A stretch of 64,000 bases of DNA from an uncultured Aliiroseovarius sp. (GTDB taxonomy: Bacteria; Pseudomonadota; Alphaproteobacteria; Rhodobacterales; Rhodobacteraceae). The notes under the pieces were generated by a model, which was not told the origin of the DNA, searched no databases, and worked only from the letters and a program-made list of their open reading frames with translations. The position numbers and the translations under genes were made by a program. The stretch lies in NCBI RefSeq assembly GCF_947497285.1, contig NZ_CANMFT010000003.1:62001-126000 (forward strand), given 5' to 3'. Each line of letters opens with the position of its first letter. The first letter of the stretch is position 1. Shown piece by piece: positions 46,710-55,971 of this stretch.

Positions 46710-47542
46710 GCGAAACACGCATCCCTTTGGCTGGTGTAATCGGGGATCCGATTGAACACTCTTTGTCCCCGCGACTGCACGGCCATTGGCTCAAAACATT
46801 GGGCATCAACGGGCACTATATCCCGATGCGAGTCGTTAACGAAGACTTGGAGCGGGTCGTGCGCACTTTGCCCAAGGCCGGGTTTGTTGGCGTGAACGTT
46901 ACGATACCGCACAAGGAAACCGTGTTGTCGCTGGCAGATATCGTCACCGACCGCGCTGCGCTGATCGGGGCGGCGAACACGCTGATTTTCCGCGCCGATG
47001 GGAAAATCCATGCCGACAACACAGACGGCTACGGGTTCACGGAAAACCTGCGTCAGGGCGCGCCGGGATGGACGCCGACGGCTGGGCCAGCCGTTGTTTT
47101 CGGGGCGGGGGGTGCTGCGCGGGCTGTCATCGCCTCTTTGATCGAGGTGGGCGCGCCGGAAATCCGGTTGGCCAATCGCACCCGCGCGCGCGCCGATGCG
47201 TTGCGGGCGGAGTTCGGTACCCGCATCAAGGTCTTTGACTGGCTTCAGGCCGGCAACATGCTGGAAGGCGCGGCAACAGTCGTGAACACCACCTCGCTTG
47301 GGATGGTGGGCAAGCAGGAATTCCGGGTGCCGCTTGATGGCTTGAAGCCCGGTGCGGTGGTGACGGATCTGGTCTATACACCGCTCCGCACGCACTTCCT
47401 TAGCGAAGCTGAAAAGGCCGGCTGCACAGTGGTGGACGGTTTGGGCATGTTATTGCATCAGGCCGTGCCAGGCTTTGAACGCTGGTTCGGATTGCGACCG
47501 AAGGTGGATGATGGCTTGCGCGCGGCCGTAATTGGTCGATGA
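46706..47542 (+). CDS. aroE: Shikimate dehydrogenase
   Basis: The 278-residue NADP enzyme reduces 3-dehydroshikimate in aromatic amino acid synthesis. Substrate motifs are GDPIEHSLSPRLHGHW (about 11-26) and NVTIPHKE near 65 with the catalytic lysine; NTDGYGF near 106; the NADP loop is GAGGAARAVIASL near 134 followed by NRTRARA. It overlaps maf (ATGA) and coaE (ATGA), forming a coupled operon maf-aroE-coaE-dnaQ. Confidence 0.96.
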   Translation: MSETRIPLAGVIGDPIEHSLSPRLHGHWLKTLGINGHYIPMRVVNEDLERVVRTLPKAGFVGVNVTIPHKETVLSLADIVTDRAALIGAANTLIFRADGKIHADNTDGYGFTENLRQGAPGWTPTAGPAVVFGAGGAARAVIASLIEVGAPEIRLANRTRARADALRAEFGTRIKVFDWLQAGNMLEGAATVVNTTSLGMVGKQEFRVPLDGLKPGAVVTDLVYTPLRTHFLSEAEKAGCTVVDGLGMLLHQAVPGFERWFGLRPKVDDGLRAAVIGR

Positions 47543-48138
47543 GCGGCCCGTTTATCATTGGACTGACCGGCTCGATCGGGATGGGCAAATCTACCACCGC
47601 TCAGATGTTTGCCGACGAGGGCGTTCCGGTCTGGGACGCAGACGCCGCTGTGCACCGGATCTATGCGCCCGAAGGGGCAGCGGTCGCGCCGGTGCGCGCG
47701 CTTTGCCCCGAGGCGATTATCGACGGTGGCGTTGATCGTGATGCGCTGAAGACGTGGATCGCAAGCGACGACAAGGCATTGAAAAAGCTGGAAGAAGTCG
47801 TTCATCCACTGGTCGCATCAGACAGAAAAAGGTTTCTAGCCGACACCCGGTCCCCGATCGTTGTCCTGGATATTCCGCTGCTGTTTGAAACCGGCGCCAA
47901 CCGCCATGTCGATCTGGTTGTCGTTGTATCTGCCCCATCAGACGTGCAACGCGACCGCGTGCTATCACGCGGGTCGATGACAGACGCCCAGTTCAAGACC
48001 ATCCTTGCAAAACAGCTTCCAGATGCCGAAAAAAGAAGCCGGGCGGATGTCGTGATCCCGACGGAAACGATGGACGGGGCGCGGCATGCCGTGAAACAGG
48101 TGCTTGCCGACGTGAAGGAGCGGTTGGACCATGCGTGA
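47539..48138 (+). CDS. coaE: Dephospho-CoA kinase
   Basis: The 199-residue P-loop kinase catalyses the last step of coenzyme A synthesis. The P-loop is GLTGSIGMGKSTTAQMF (residues 7-23). WDADAAVHRIYA and the IVVLDIPLLFETGANRHVD region near 108 match the family. It overlaps aroE as ATGA and dnaQ by 8 bp. Confidence 0.96.
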   Translation: MSGPFIIGLTGSIGMGKSTTAQMFADEGVPVWDADAAVHRIYAPEGAAVAPVRALCPEAIIDGGVDRDALKTWIASDDKALKKLEEVVHPLVASDRKRFLADTRSPIVVLDIPLLFETGANRHVDLVVVVSAPSDVQRDRVLSRGSMTDAQFKTILAKQLPDAEKRSRADVVIPTETMDGARHAVKQVLADVKERLDHA

Positions 48139-48862
48139 AATCGTGCTTGATACTGAAACCACAGGGTTCGACCCCGAAAGCGGGGACCGGATCGTTGAAA
48201 TCGGCTGTCTTGAGCTGTTCAACCACATGCCGACCGGAAAGACCTACCATCAGTATATCAATCCCGAACGCGACATGCCGGACGAGGCGTTCGGCGTGCA
48301 CGGCATTGGCCCAGACCTTTTGATCCAACCACGCCCCGCCGCGAAAGGCGAGGTGACGTTGAAGGACAAGCCAGTTTTCAAATCTGTGGGTCAGGCGTTT
48401 GTCGATTTCATCGGTGACGCGAAGCTTGTGATCCACAACGCCAGCTTTGACATGAAGTTTCTGAATGCCGAGCTGAAATGGATGGGTCTGCCAGCGATCC
48501 CTTGGGAACAAGCCACTGACACACTGGCCATTGCGCGCAAGAAGTTTCCCGGCTCGCCCGCATCGTTGGACGCCTTGTGCAGACGGTTCGGCATCGACAA
48601 CACCTCTCGGACGTTACACGGCGCGCTGTTGGACAGTGAAATTCTGGCCGAGGTCTATTTGGAGCTGATCGGTGGACGCCAGCCCGACCTGGTGCTTGCC
48701 GCAGGGTCCGGGTCCGACACAACAGGCGCCAGGACCGAGGCTTGGCGGCCGCAACCCCGGCCCCAACCGCTGCCCCCGCGGATCAGTCAAAAAGAAGCCG
48801 CCGCCCATGACGCTTTTGTTGAAAAGCTGGGCGACGGCGCGCTTTGGAAAAAGTTCAGCTAA
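48131..48862 (+). CDS. dnaQ: DNA polymerase III epsilon subunit (3'-5' proofreading exonuclease)
   Basis: The 243-residue DEDDh exonuclease has Exo I LDTETTGFDPESGDRIVEIG (residues 5-24), Exo II VIHNASFDMKFLNAEL near 100 and Exo III RTLHGALLDSEILAEVYLEL near 158. The C-terminal tail (about 195-243) is proline-rich and would bind the polymerase alpha subunit. It ends the maf-aroE-coaE-dnaQ operon next to the origin. Its TAA lies within an inverted repeat shared with convergent secB. Confidence 0.96.
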   Translation: MREIVLDTETTGFDPESGDRIVEIGCLELFNHMPTGKTYHQYINPERDMPDEAFGVHGIGPDLLIQPRPAAKGEVTLKDKPVFKSVGQAFVDFIGDAKLVIHNASFDMKFLNAELKWMGLPAIPWEQATDTLAIARKKFPGSPASLDALCRRFGIDNTSRTLHGALLDSEILAEVYLELIGGRQPDLVLAAGSGSDTTGARTEAWRPQPRPQPLPPRISQKEAAAHDAFVEKLGDGALWKKFS

Positions 48863-48883
48863 GGCGTTCTGACTACCTTAGCT
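48857..48883. terminator. Inverted repeat spanning the stop codons of convergent dnaQ and secB
   Basis: AGCTAAGG (48857-48864) is the exact reverse complement of CCTTAGCT (48876-48883). Each arm contains one stop codon: TAA of dnaQ (48860-48862) and of secB (48878-48880). No T run follows, so if it terminates transcription it does so weakly. Confidence 0.4.
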
Positions 48884-49369
48884 TACCGGCGTGTCACCGC
48901 GTTCGGCAGCAGCCCGGCGCTCGATTTCGTGACGATACAGCGCAAGGAAGTCGACCGTATCCAGATTAAGCGACGGGAAGCCCCCGTCACGGGTCACGTC
49001 TGCCACGATACGACGCACAAACGGGAACAACATGCGCGGGCATTCGATCATCAGAAACGGGTGCATCTGATCTTCGGGCACGTTTTCGACCTGAAAGATG
49101 CCTGAATACTCAAGCTCCATCAAAAACAGCTGCTCGCCACCGTTCTTGTTCTTCGACCCGACCGTGTATTTCGAGATAACCTCGAACTGGTTGTCACCGG
49201 TGCGCTTCTTGGCGTCCAGGGCGACCTCGACGCTGATGTCGGGCTGAACCTCTCCTTGTGCGCCCTTTTGCGCCAGGATGTTTTCAAACGACATGTCGCG
49301 AATGAATTGGCCAAGAATTTGCATCTTGGGGGGAACGGGGGCTTTCTGTTCAGCGGCTTGTTCGGCCAT
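48878..49369 (-). CDS. secB: Protein-export chaperone SecB
   Basis: The 163-residue cytoplasmic chaperone keeps preproteins unfolded for SecA. The family core is MQILGQFIRDMSFENILAQ (about 16-34), FEVISKYTVGSKNKNGGEQL near 65, FLMELEYSGIFQVENVPED near 80 and CPRMLFPFVRRIVADVTRDG near 105. I start at 49369 (MAEQAAEQ), with AAGGAG upstream; the ATG at 49411 is an unlikely longer start. It is often near the origin in this group. Confidence 0.96.
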   Translation of the reverse strand: MAEQAAEQKAPVPPKMQILGQFIRDMSFENILAQKGAQGEVQPDISVEVALDAKKRTGDNQFEVISKYTVGSKNKNGGEQLFLMELEYSGIFQVENVPEDQMHPFLMIECPRMLFPFVRRIVADVTRDGGFPSLNLDTVDFLALYRHEIERRAAAERGDTPVS

Positions 49370-49473
49370 TGTCTTCTCCTTCGGGAAAAACCTTTGGATC
49401 GTCCTTATCACCTTGGTCGCGGGCCCTCAACCAAGGGGTTTCACCGCACGAAAATTGCGGGTATTTGATCACT

Positions 49474-49995
49474 ATGACAGAGATGATCCCCGCTTGGTGC
49501 GACGACACGCTGACTCCGGTTGAAAAGCTTGAGGCCCACAAACAGGGTCTGAAGCACAAAGCCGTGTCGGTTTTTCTGTTTCACGGTGACAAGGTGCTGA
49601 TCCAGCAGCGCGCGGCAGAAAAATACCATACGCCAAACCTGTGGGCGAACACCTGTTGCACCCATCCGCATTGGGGCGAAGACCCCGCATTGTGCGCCCA
49701 GCGTCGGTTGGAAGAGGAATTGGGCATCACCGGCTGTATGCCGAAATGGGTCGAAAATCTGGAATACCGCGCTGATGTTGGCGGGGGCCTGGTCGAACAC
49801 GAGGTCGTCGACCTGTTTGTCATTCACTGTGACGCGATGCCCAGCCTGACCCTGAACCCAGCAGAGGTTCAGGCGGTGCAATGGCTGACCCGCGAATCGC
49901 TAGAGCAGCAGATCGCGCACACGCCCGAGGTCTTCACCCCGTGGCTCAAGATCTACATGTCAGAACACGCACGCTCAGTTTTTGGTCCAGCCTGA
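49474..49995 (+). CDS. idi: Isopentenyl-diphosphate delta-isomerase, type 1
   Basis: The 173-residue Nudix-fold isomerase interconverts IPP and DMAPP. The active-site cysteine lies in NLWANTCCTHPHWGED near residue 60, and the metal-binding glutamates are in RRLEEELGI near 80-88. QAVQWLTRESL near 130 completes the fold. In phototrophic relatives idi can lie with carotenoid genes; here it stands alone. The start could be ATG 49474 or 49483. The 3' end overlaps convergent fxsA by 21 bp. Confidence 0.9.
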   Translation: MTEMIPAWCDDTLTPVEKLEAHKQGLKHKAVSVFLFHGDKVLIQQRAAEKYHTPNLWANTCCTHPHWGEDPALCAQRRLEEELGITGCMPKWVENLEYRADVGGGLVEHEVVDLFVIHCDAMPSLTLNPAEVQAVQWLTRESLEQQIAHTPEVFTPWLKIYMSEHARSVFGPA

Positions 49996-50469
49996 CGGAC
50001 CATCCACGCGAGGATGCTTTGATTGGTTTTCCGGCGTGACGTCCGTAAAATCCGCGTCAATCACATCTTCGTCCTGCGGCGGACGGGCGTGCGGGTTCTG
50101 CGACCCCATGCTGAAAGACTGCACCTGCACACGTGCACGCACCCAATTATACACCGCGCGGCGAACCGCCGGGATCAACAGCGAAAAACCAACGAAATCG
50201 GTGAAAAACCCCGGTGTGAGCAGCAGAGCGCCGGAAAACAAGATCATCGCGCCGTGGGCCAAAGGCTCGGTCGGATCGTTCAGTTGACCGAAGCTTTCAC
50301 GCAGTTGTGACATCGCCAAGGCACCTTGCGCCCGCATGAGTTGGGTGCCGACGATCGCCGTCAAAACGACGATCGCGAGCGTTGGCCACAAGCCGATTGC
50401 GCCCCCGACTTGAATGAACAAGGCGATCTCGATCAGCGGAACGGCGATGAATAGGGCAAAAAGCCACAT
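49975..50469 (-). CDS. fxsA: FxsA family membrane protein
   Basis: The 164-residue protein has the FxsA N-terminus MWLFALFIAVPLIEIALFIQ with VGGAIG, a second hydrophobic segment (TLAIVVLTAIVGTQLMRAQG, about 30-50) and a third (MILFSGALLLTPGFFTDFVG with FSLLIPAV, about 75-102). The tail is polar. FxsA overexpression eases F-exclusion of phage T7 in E. coli; the general function is unknown. I start at 50469, preceded by AAGGAG. It is divergent from the Tim44 gene. Confidence 0.88.
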   Translation of the reverse strand: MWLFALFIAVPLIEIALFIQVGGAIGLWPTLAIVVLTAIVGTQLMRAQGALAMSQLRESFGQLNDPTEPLAHGAMILFSGALLLTPGFFTDFVGFSLLIPAVRRAVYNWVRARVQVQSFSMGSQNPHARPPQDEDVIDADFTDVTPENQSKHPRVDGPSGWTKN

Positions 50470-50574
50470 GAGGCTGCACTCCTTTTCGTTTCGAGCAGTG
50501 GACTTGACCCCGCACAGCACCTACATATGTCACCGGTTAGCGCGTTTCCATATGGCGCTTGAAAAGAGGTATAA

Positions 50575-51234
50575 ATGAGCTCACCCCTGATCCAGCTTCT
50601 GGTTCTTGCCGGAATTGCCCTGTTTCTGATTTTGCGACTGCGCGACGTGCTTGGCACGCGTGAAGGTTTTGAAAAGCCCGTGGTGACCCGCAATGATGAT
50701 CGCGCCATCGCGCGCGACCAGTTTGAAGTCATTGAAGGTGGTCCGGACAGCGACATCACGGACCACGTTCCCGACGGAAGCCCGGCCGCCAAGGCGCTTG
50801 CCGCCATGAAGGGCGCCGAACCAAGCTTTAATGTCAGCGAATTTCTGGGGGGCGCGCGGGGCGCCTATGAAATGATCCTGATGGGGTTTGAAGCTGGCGA
50901 CATGGCGAAGATCAAACCGTTTCTGTCCGACGAGGTTTACGATACCTTCGCTTCGGTCGTCGAGCAGCGCGAAAAGAAGGGCCTGTCAGTCGAGGCAAAC
51001 TTTGTCGGGCTGCGTGAGCTGAAGCTTGTGGATGCCGAATTTGACCCCGACAGCCGCGAAGGCGAAGTCACGGTGCGCTTTATCGGAGAGCTGACGTCGG
51101 TCTTGCGGGACAAGGGCGGCGACATCATCGAGGGCAACCCGAACGAAGTTAAGCGCCAGAAAGACATCTGGACCTTCGCGCGCGTCATGGGATCGAACAA
51201 CCCGAACTGGCAGCTTGTTGCCACAGGTGGATGA
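50575..51234 (+). CDS. Tim44/TimA-like domain protein
   Basis: The 219-residue protein has one N-terminal membrane segment (LIQLLVLAGIALFLILRL, about 5-22), a polar linker, then a Tim44-like domain from about residue 80 (FNVSEFLGGARGAYEMILMG, GDMAKIKPFLSDEVYDTFAS, VEANFVGLRELKLVDAEF). It resembles the inner-membrane TimA proteins of alphaproteobacteria, related to the mitochondrial import component; the bacterial function is unclear. The stop overlaps mltA as ATGA. Location beside secB and mltA is conserved in related genomes to my knowledge. Confidence 0.85.
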   Translation: MSSPLIQLLVLAGIALFLILRLRDVLGTREGFEKPVVTRNDDRAIARDQFEVIEGGPDSDITDHVPDGSPAAKALAAMKGAEPSFNVSEFLGGARGAYEMILMGFEAGDMAKIKPFLSDEVYDTFASVVEQREKKGLSVEANFVGLRELKLVDAEFDPDSREGEVTVRFIGELTSVLRDKGGDIIEGNPNEVKRQKDIWTFARVMGSNNPNWQLVATGG

Positions 51235-52262
51235 TGTTTCGGGGGCTGGCATGCGCGCTGGCCCTTTTGGGCGCCCCGGCTTTCGCTGGGTTGCAGGATG
51301 CCGACGTTTCGATCCTTGCTTTTGACGAGCTTGAGGGCTGGGAACAGGACGACCACCAAGCCGCATTGTCGGTTTTTCTGGACACTTGTCGCGATCTTGA
51401 TGATCCCCGGTGGCGGCCGATTTGTGCGCTTGGCGCAACGCAAGAAGACGGCAAAACATTTTTTGAACTGTTTTTTCGTCCTGTCCTGATCAAGGACGGC
51501 AACGACCCGCTTTTCACCGCCTATTACGAACCTGAGATTCGAGGGTCTCGGACCGAGACGCTTCGGTTCCGACATCCGGTCTATCGCAAACCACCAGAGC
51601 TGGGTGCAAACGACCTTTGGTTGTCGCGGCGCGATATCGAAGAAGGTGGTGTGCTGCGCGAACGTGGTCTTGAAATCGCGTGGGTCGAAGACCCGGTCGA
51701 ACTTCAGTTTCTGCAAATTCAGGGGTCGGGTCGCATCCGGCTGCCTGACGGAAGCACCATCAGGCTGGGGTATGGCGGATCAAACGGCCACAGCTTCAAA
51801 TCTCTTGGGAAAGAGCTGGTTCGCCAGGGTGTCTATAACCGGCATCAGGTCTCGCAGCGCGTTATCCAGAATTGGGTGAAGCGAAACCCCGAAGCAGGGC
51901 ATGAGCTTTTGATGTCCAACCCGTCCTATGTCTTCTTTCGCAAAATCGGCAAAGTGGCGGCTGAAAAGGGACCACTTGGGGCGATGAACCGATCCATTAC
52001 GGCGCACAGATCGCTGGCGGTGGACCCGAAATACACGCCGCTTGGCGCGCCGGTTTGGCTTGAAAAAGACGGCGAAGAACCCTTTCGCAGACTCATGGTC
52101 GCGCAAGATACCGGGTCGCGGGTGAAGGGTGCGCAGCGTGCCGATATTTTCTGGGGAACCGGGGATAAGGCGGGGCTTCTGGCAGGCAGGATTCGCGACA
52201 CCGGCCGGATGATCGTGTTGCTGCCGATCCAGCGCGCCTTCGCCATCCTGCCAGAGGAATAG
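51231..52262 (+). CDS. mltA: Membrane-bound lytic murein transglycosylase A
   Basis: The 343-residue periplasmic enzyme starts with a signal peptide, MMFRGLACALALLGAPAFAG. The MltA domain includes PLFTAYYEPEIRGSR near 90, VEDPVELQFLQIQGSGRIRL near 152 and the 3D-type C-terminal region VAQDTGSRVKGAQRADIFWG near 288, with the catalytic aspartate in AQDTG. It cleaves glycan strands giving 1,6-anhydro-MurNAc products, which the AmgK/MurU branch would help recycle. No lipobox cysteine is seen, so it may be soluble or weakly anchored. Confidence 0.92.
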   Translation: MMFRGLACALALLGAPAFAGLQDADVSILAFDELEGWEQDDHQAALSVFLDTCRDLDDPRWRPICALGATQEDGKTFFELFFRPVLIKDGNDPLFTAYYEPEIRGSRTETLRFRHPVYRKPPELGANDLWLSRRDIEEGGVLRERGLEIAWVEDPVELQFLQIQGSGRIRLPDGSTIRLGYGGSNGHSFKSLGKELVRQGVYNRHQVSQRVIQNWVKRNPEAGHELLMSNPSYVFFRKIGKVAAEKGPLGAMNRSITAHRSLAVDPKYTPLGAPVWLEKDGEEPFRRLMVAQDTGSRVKGAQRADIFWGTGDKAGLLAGRIRDTGRMIVLLPIQRAFAILPEE

Positions 52263-52266
52263 GCCC

Positions 52267-52857
52267 GTGCGACGCCCCAGACATCTAAGCGCTGAAGAAA
52301 AGGCGCTTTGGAAGAAGGTGACAGACAGCACGGACCGGCTGCACCCGCTTCAGCGCAAGCCAGACCAACCTTTGCCTGACCGCCCGCGAAAACCGGTGCC
52401 ACCTGTGCAGACCGACCTATCCCGGTTTCGGGTGGGCGAAAGAACATCCTCAAGCACCCGACCGCATGAACTGGCGCCGGTTCTGGCTGATGCTATCGCC
52501 CAAAAGCCCGTCGCGATGGATCGCAAGACCTTTGGCAAGATGAAAAAGGGGCGGCTTTCCCCTGAAGCCCGACTTGATCTGCACGGTATGACGATCGCCC
52601 AAGCTCACCCAGTGCTGACCCGCTTTATACTCGAGGCTGCTGCATCCGACCGGCGGTTGGTGCTGATCATCACCGGTAAGGGCAAGCACCGCGACGACGG
52701 CGGCCCGATCCCGGTGCGCCATGGCGTTCTGCGCCACCAGGTGCCCCATTGGTTGCATACGATGCCGCTGCGCCAGCACGTGCTTCAGATCACCGAGGCC
52801 CATTTGAAACATGGTGGTCAGGGCGCCTATTACGTCTACCTGCGGCGGCGACGCTAG
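52267..52857 (+). CDS. Smr domain protein
   Basis: The 196-residue protein has a basic, proline-rich N-terminal half and a Smr domain in the C-terminal 90 residues: LDLHGMTIAQAHPVLTRFI near 105, LVLIITGKGKHRD near 135 and HLKHGGQGAYYVYLRRRR at the end. The LDLHG and TGKG motifs are the hallmark. Smr proteins act as nucleases on nucleic acids in several organisms; here the target is unknown. The GTG start at 52267 lies 4 nt after mltA, so the three genes from 50575 form one operon. Confidence 0.88.
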   Translation: MRRPRHLSAEEKALWKKVTDSTDRLHPLQRKPDQPLPDRPRKPVPPVQTDLSRFRVGERTSSSTRPHELAPVLADAIAQKPVAMDRKTFGKMKKGRLSPEARLDLHGMTIAQAHPVLTRFILEAAASDRRLVLIITGKGKHRDDGGPIPVRHGVLRHQVPHWLHTMPLRQHVLQITEAHLKHGGQGAYYVYLRRRR

Positions 52858-52860
52858 CGC

Positions 52861-53979
52861 CTATTGAGCAAGGTTCGGAACGATCAGGCGTGTAGCGTTC
52901 TGCACAACAAGCACCGTGCCCGGTATCAGGCCGATCCGTGCCGAAGGGTCGGCGCCATAAGCCGCCCCTAGGTCAGGCACTTTCCGCAGCAGGCGCAAAA
53001 AGGACGGTGAGGCAAGCGCCGTTGCGTGATCAATCTTGCCATCGCTGAAGGCAGAGATATCAACCATCGTCACGTTAAGCTCGGCAAGCTGTTCGACATC
53101 CGTTGTGTTGCCCAACCGTGCAGTTTGACCAGTTAGCCCAGCTGACAGCCGTAATGCGATGTCGCGCGTGGACGAGAAGATATAGAACGGCTCGGGTAGC
53201 TTGCCGATCCGGTTTGCCTGTTGGCGAAACACGTCGATGTCGATGTCGGGTGAAATCAGCACGACGCCACCGATCTTGCGCAGCCCCTTCTGACCATCGG
53301 CGATCGCCATCTGGCGCATCGTCTCCATCGCCAACAAGGCACCCATCGAGTGACCAACCAGAAGGATTTCGTCCACCCCGGCCTCGGACACGGACCTTAG
53401 CGTCGTTTCCAACCCGTCACGTGCAATCAACATCGAATCCCGGTCATAACCATATCCCAGCGGGTGCCCCGCGCTGGGCCATGAATAATGGACCGGCAAG
53501 AAGGGCAGGCCCAGATCCTCGGTCAGCTGCGCAAACCGATAAAGGCCTTCTGAAAAGTTGTTGTTGAAACCGTGGACAAACACAATCGCCGTGCGGGATT
53601 CCGACCGGCGCGAGCGAAGCTCTTGACGCAAGGCGCTGTTGAAGGCCTCGGATGTTGCGATGGGCGAGAAGTTGTCGAGCAGGAAGTGCTGGGCAGGATC
53701 CGGTTTGGCTGAATATGGCCAATTGATGCTTCCCGGCTCCCGCTCTGGCGGCACAGAGACATCGAAGCGACCGAAAATCAGGTTACGACTGCGGTTTCCG
53801 CTGGGAAACCCCATCTCGTCGATCTCACGCGTGGTGCCGACATAAATGCGTTGCAGGTCGCCCGTCTGACCGGCGCCGGCAAACAGGGTAAGCTCCCCAC
53901 GCGGAGCGCAGGAAACGAGCAGCAGGAACAAAGTCAGGTGATGGAATAGGCGCAAACGGGGTCTCCTCGGGTCATCCAT
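52861..53979 (-). CDS. Alpha/beta hydrolase lipoprotein (DUF900 family)
   Basis: The 372-residue protein has an N-terminal signal with lipobox LLLVSCAP, so it is probably a periplasmic lipoprotein. The alpha/beta hydrolase core contains AIVFVHGFNNNFSEGLYRFA near 130 and the nucleophile elbow LVGHSMGALLAMETM near 208, with serine in GHSMG. The DUF900 pattern, including YVGTTRE at the N-terminus and FLPVHYSWPSAG, is clear. The substrate is unknown. The gene converges on the Smr gene with 3 bp between and is 33 bp downstream of the hslU end region. Confidence 0.85.
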   Translation of the reverse strand: MDDPRRPRLRLFHHLTLFLLLVSCAPRGELTLFAGAGQTGDLQRIYVGTTREIDEMGFPSGNRSRNLIFGRFDVSVPPEREPGSINWPYSAKPDPAQHFLLDNFSPIATSEAFNSALRQELRSRRSESRTAIVFVHGFNNNFSEGLYRFAQLTEDLGLPFLPVHYSWPSAGHPLGYGYDRDSMLIARDGLETTLRSVSEAGVDEILLVGHSMGALLAMETMRQMAIADGQKGLRKIGGVVLISPDIDIDVFRQQANRIGKLPEPFYIFSSTRDIALRLSAGLTGQTARLGNTTDVEQLAELNVTMVDISAFSDGKIDHATALASPSFLRLLRKVPDLGAAYGADPSARIGLIPGTVLVVQNATRLIVPNLAQ

Positions 53980-54012
53980 TGGATAACCGAGCTTTCCCCG
54001 CCTGCATAGCCA

Positions 54013-55316
54013 TCAAAGCATGTAGCGGCTCACATCGGTCGAGGTCATCAGCGCCCCAAGGTTTTTCTGAACGAACCCTTTATCAACGGTCACTGTTTCG
54101 CCCGGTTTGTCAGGCGCGGTGAAGCTAAGCTCTTCGAACACGCGTTCCAGCACGGTGTAAAGACGTCGTGCGCCGATGTTTTCAACGCTCTGGTTCACCT
54201 CAGCCGCGATGCTGGCCAAGGCCGCAATTCCGTCTTCGGTAAAGTCGACGGTTACCTGCTCGGTGTCCATCAAGGCTGTGTATTGGCGGGTCAGCGCGTT
54301 GTCGGTTTCGGTCAGGATGCGCACGAAATCTTCTTCCGTCAGGGCGCGAAGCTCGACCCGAATGGGAAGGCGGCCTTGCAGCTCGGGCAGAAGGTCAGAC
54401 GGCTTGGCGACATGGAATGCACCTGATGCGATGAACAAGATGTGGTCGGTCTTGACCGGCCCATGCTTGGTCGACACGGTCGTGCCTTCAATCAGCGGCA
54501 GCAGATCGCGCTGCACACCTTCACGGCTGACATCGGCCCCGCGCGCATCGGCGCGGGCGCAGACCTTGTCAATTTCGTCTAGGAACACGATGCCGTTCTG
54601 CTCAACCGCTTCCAACGCCGCACGGTTGACGGTTTCGTCATCCAAAAGCTTGTCGGCTTCGTCCGAGATCAGCAGGTCATAGCTATCGCGCACGGTGATC
54701 TTGCGTTTCACGGTGCGTTGCCCAAACGCTTTGCCGAACATATCGCCAAGGTTCATCATGCCCATGCCCTGCCCCGGCTGACCCGGCACGTCGAACATCT
54801 GCATCGGGTTCGAGCTGTCAGCGATATCTATTTCGACCTCGTGATCGTCCAGCTCGCCAGACCGCAACTTCTTTCGAAACATTTCGCGCGTGGCGTCGCG
54901 CGCATCGGTGCCGGCAATCGCTTCGATCACACGATCTTCGGCGGCGGCTTCGGCGCGGGCTTTCACGTCTTCGCGCATTTGCTCACGGGTTTGCATGATC
55001 GCCGCATCCACCAGATCGCGCACGATCTGTTCGACGTCGCGACCGACATAGCCAACCTCAGTGAACTTTGTCGCCTCAACTTTAATGAATGGCGCGCGCG
55101 CCAGTTTGGCCAGCCGGCGGCTGATCTCGGTCTTACCAACGCCAGTGGGGCCGATCATCAGGATGTTCTTGGGGTACACCTCGTCGCGCAGATCATCGGC
55201 CAATTGCTTGCGCCGCCAGCGGTTGCGCAGCGCCACGGCCACGGCGCGTTTGGCGTCTTTTTGCCCGATGATATAGCGGTCCAGCTCGCTGACGATTTCG
55301 CGGGGGGTCAGGTCGG

Positions 55317-55320
<4 letters not shown>
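54013..55320 (-). CDS. hslU: HslU, ATPase subunit of the HslVU protease
   Basis: The 435-residue AAA+ unfoldase has [20 protein letters not shown] at the start, Walker [21 protein letters not shown] (about 55), the pore GYVGRDVE near 88, and Walker [15 protein letters not shown] near 245. The C-terminal YML tail docks with HslV. The protease degrades misfolded proteins and regulators such as SulA. It overlaps hslV as ATGA. Confidence 0.97.
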
Positions 55321-55874
<554 letters not shown>

Positions 55875-55971
55875 GTCGCCTCCGTTCGATTTCATCCTAT
55901 ATGGACGTGGGTGCCGGGTCAGACAAGCACCTCGGCTTGTTCTTGTTGCTGCTCAGGGCTAGCGTGCAGCC

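Noticed and set aside
49570-49590. Possible parS half-site (GTTTCACGGTGAC) in idi
   Set aside because: The central CACGTG is broken, and the flanks do not match.
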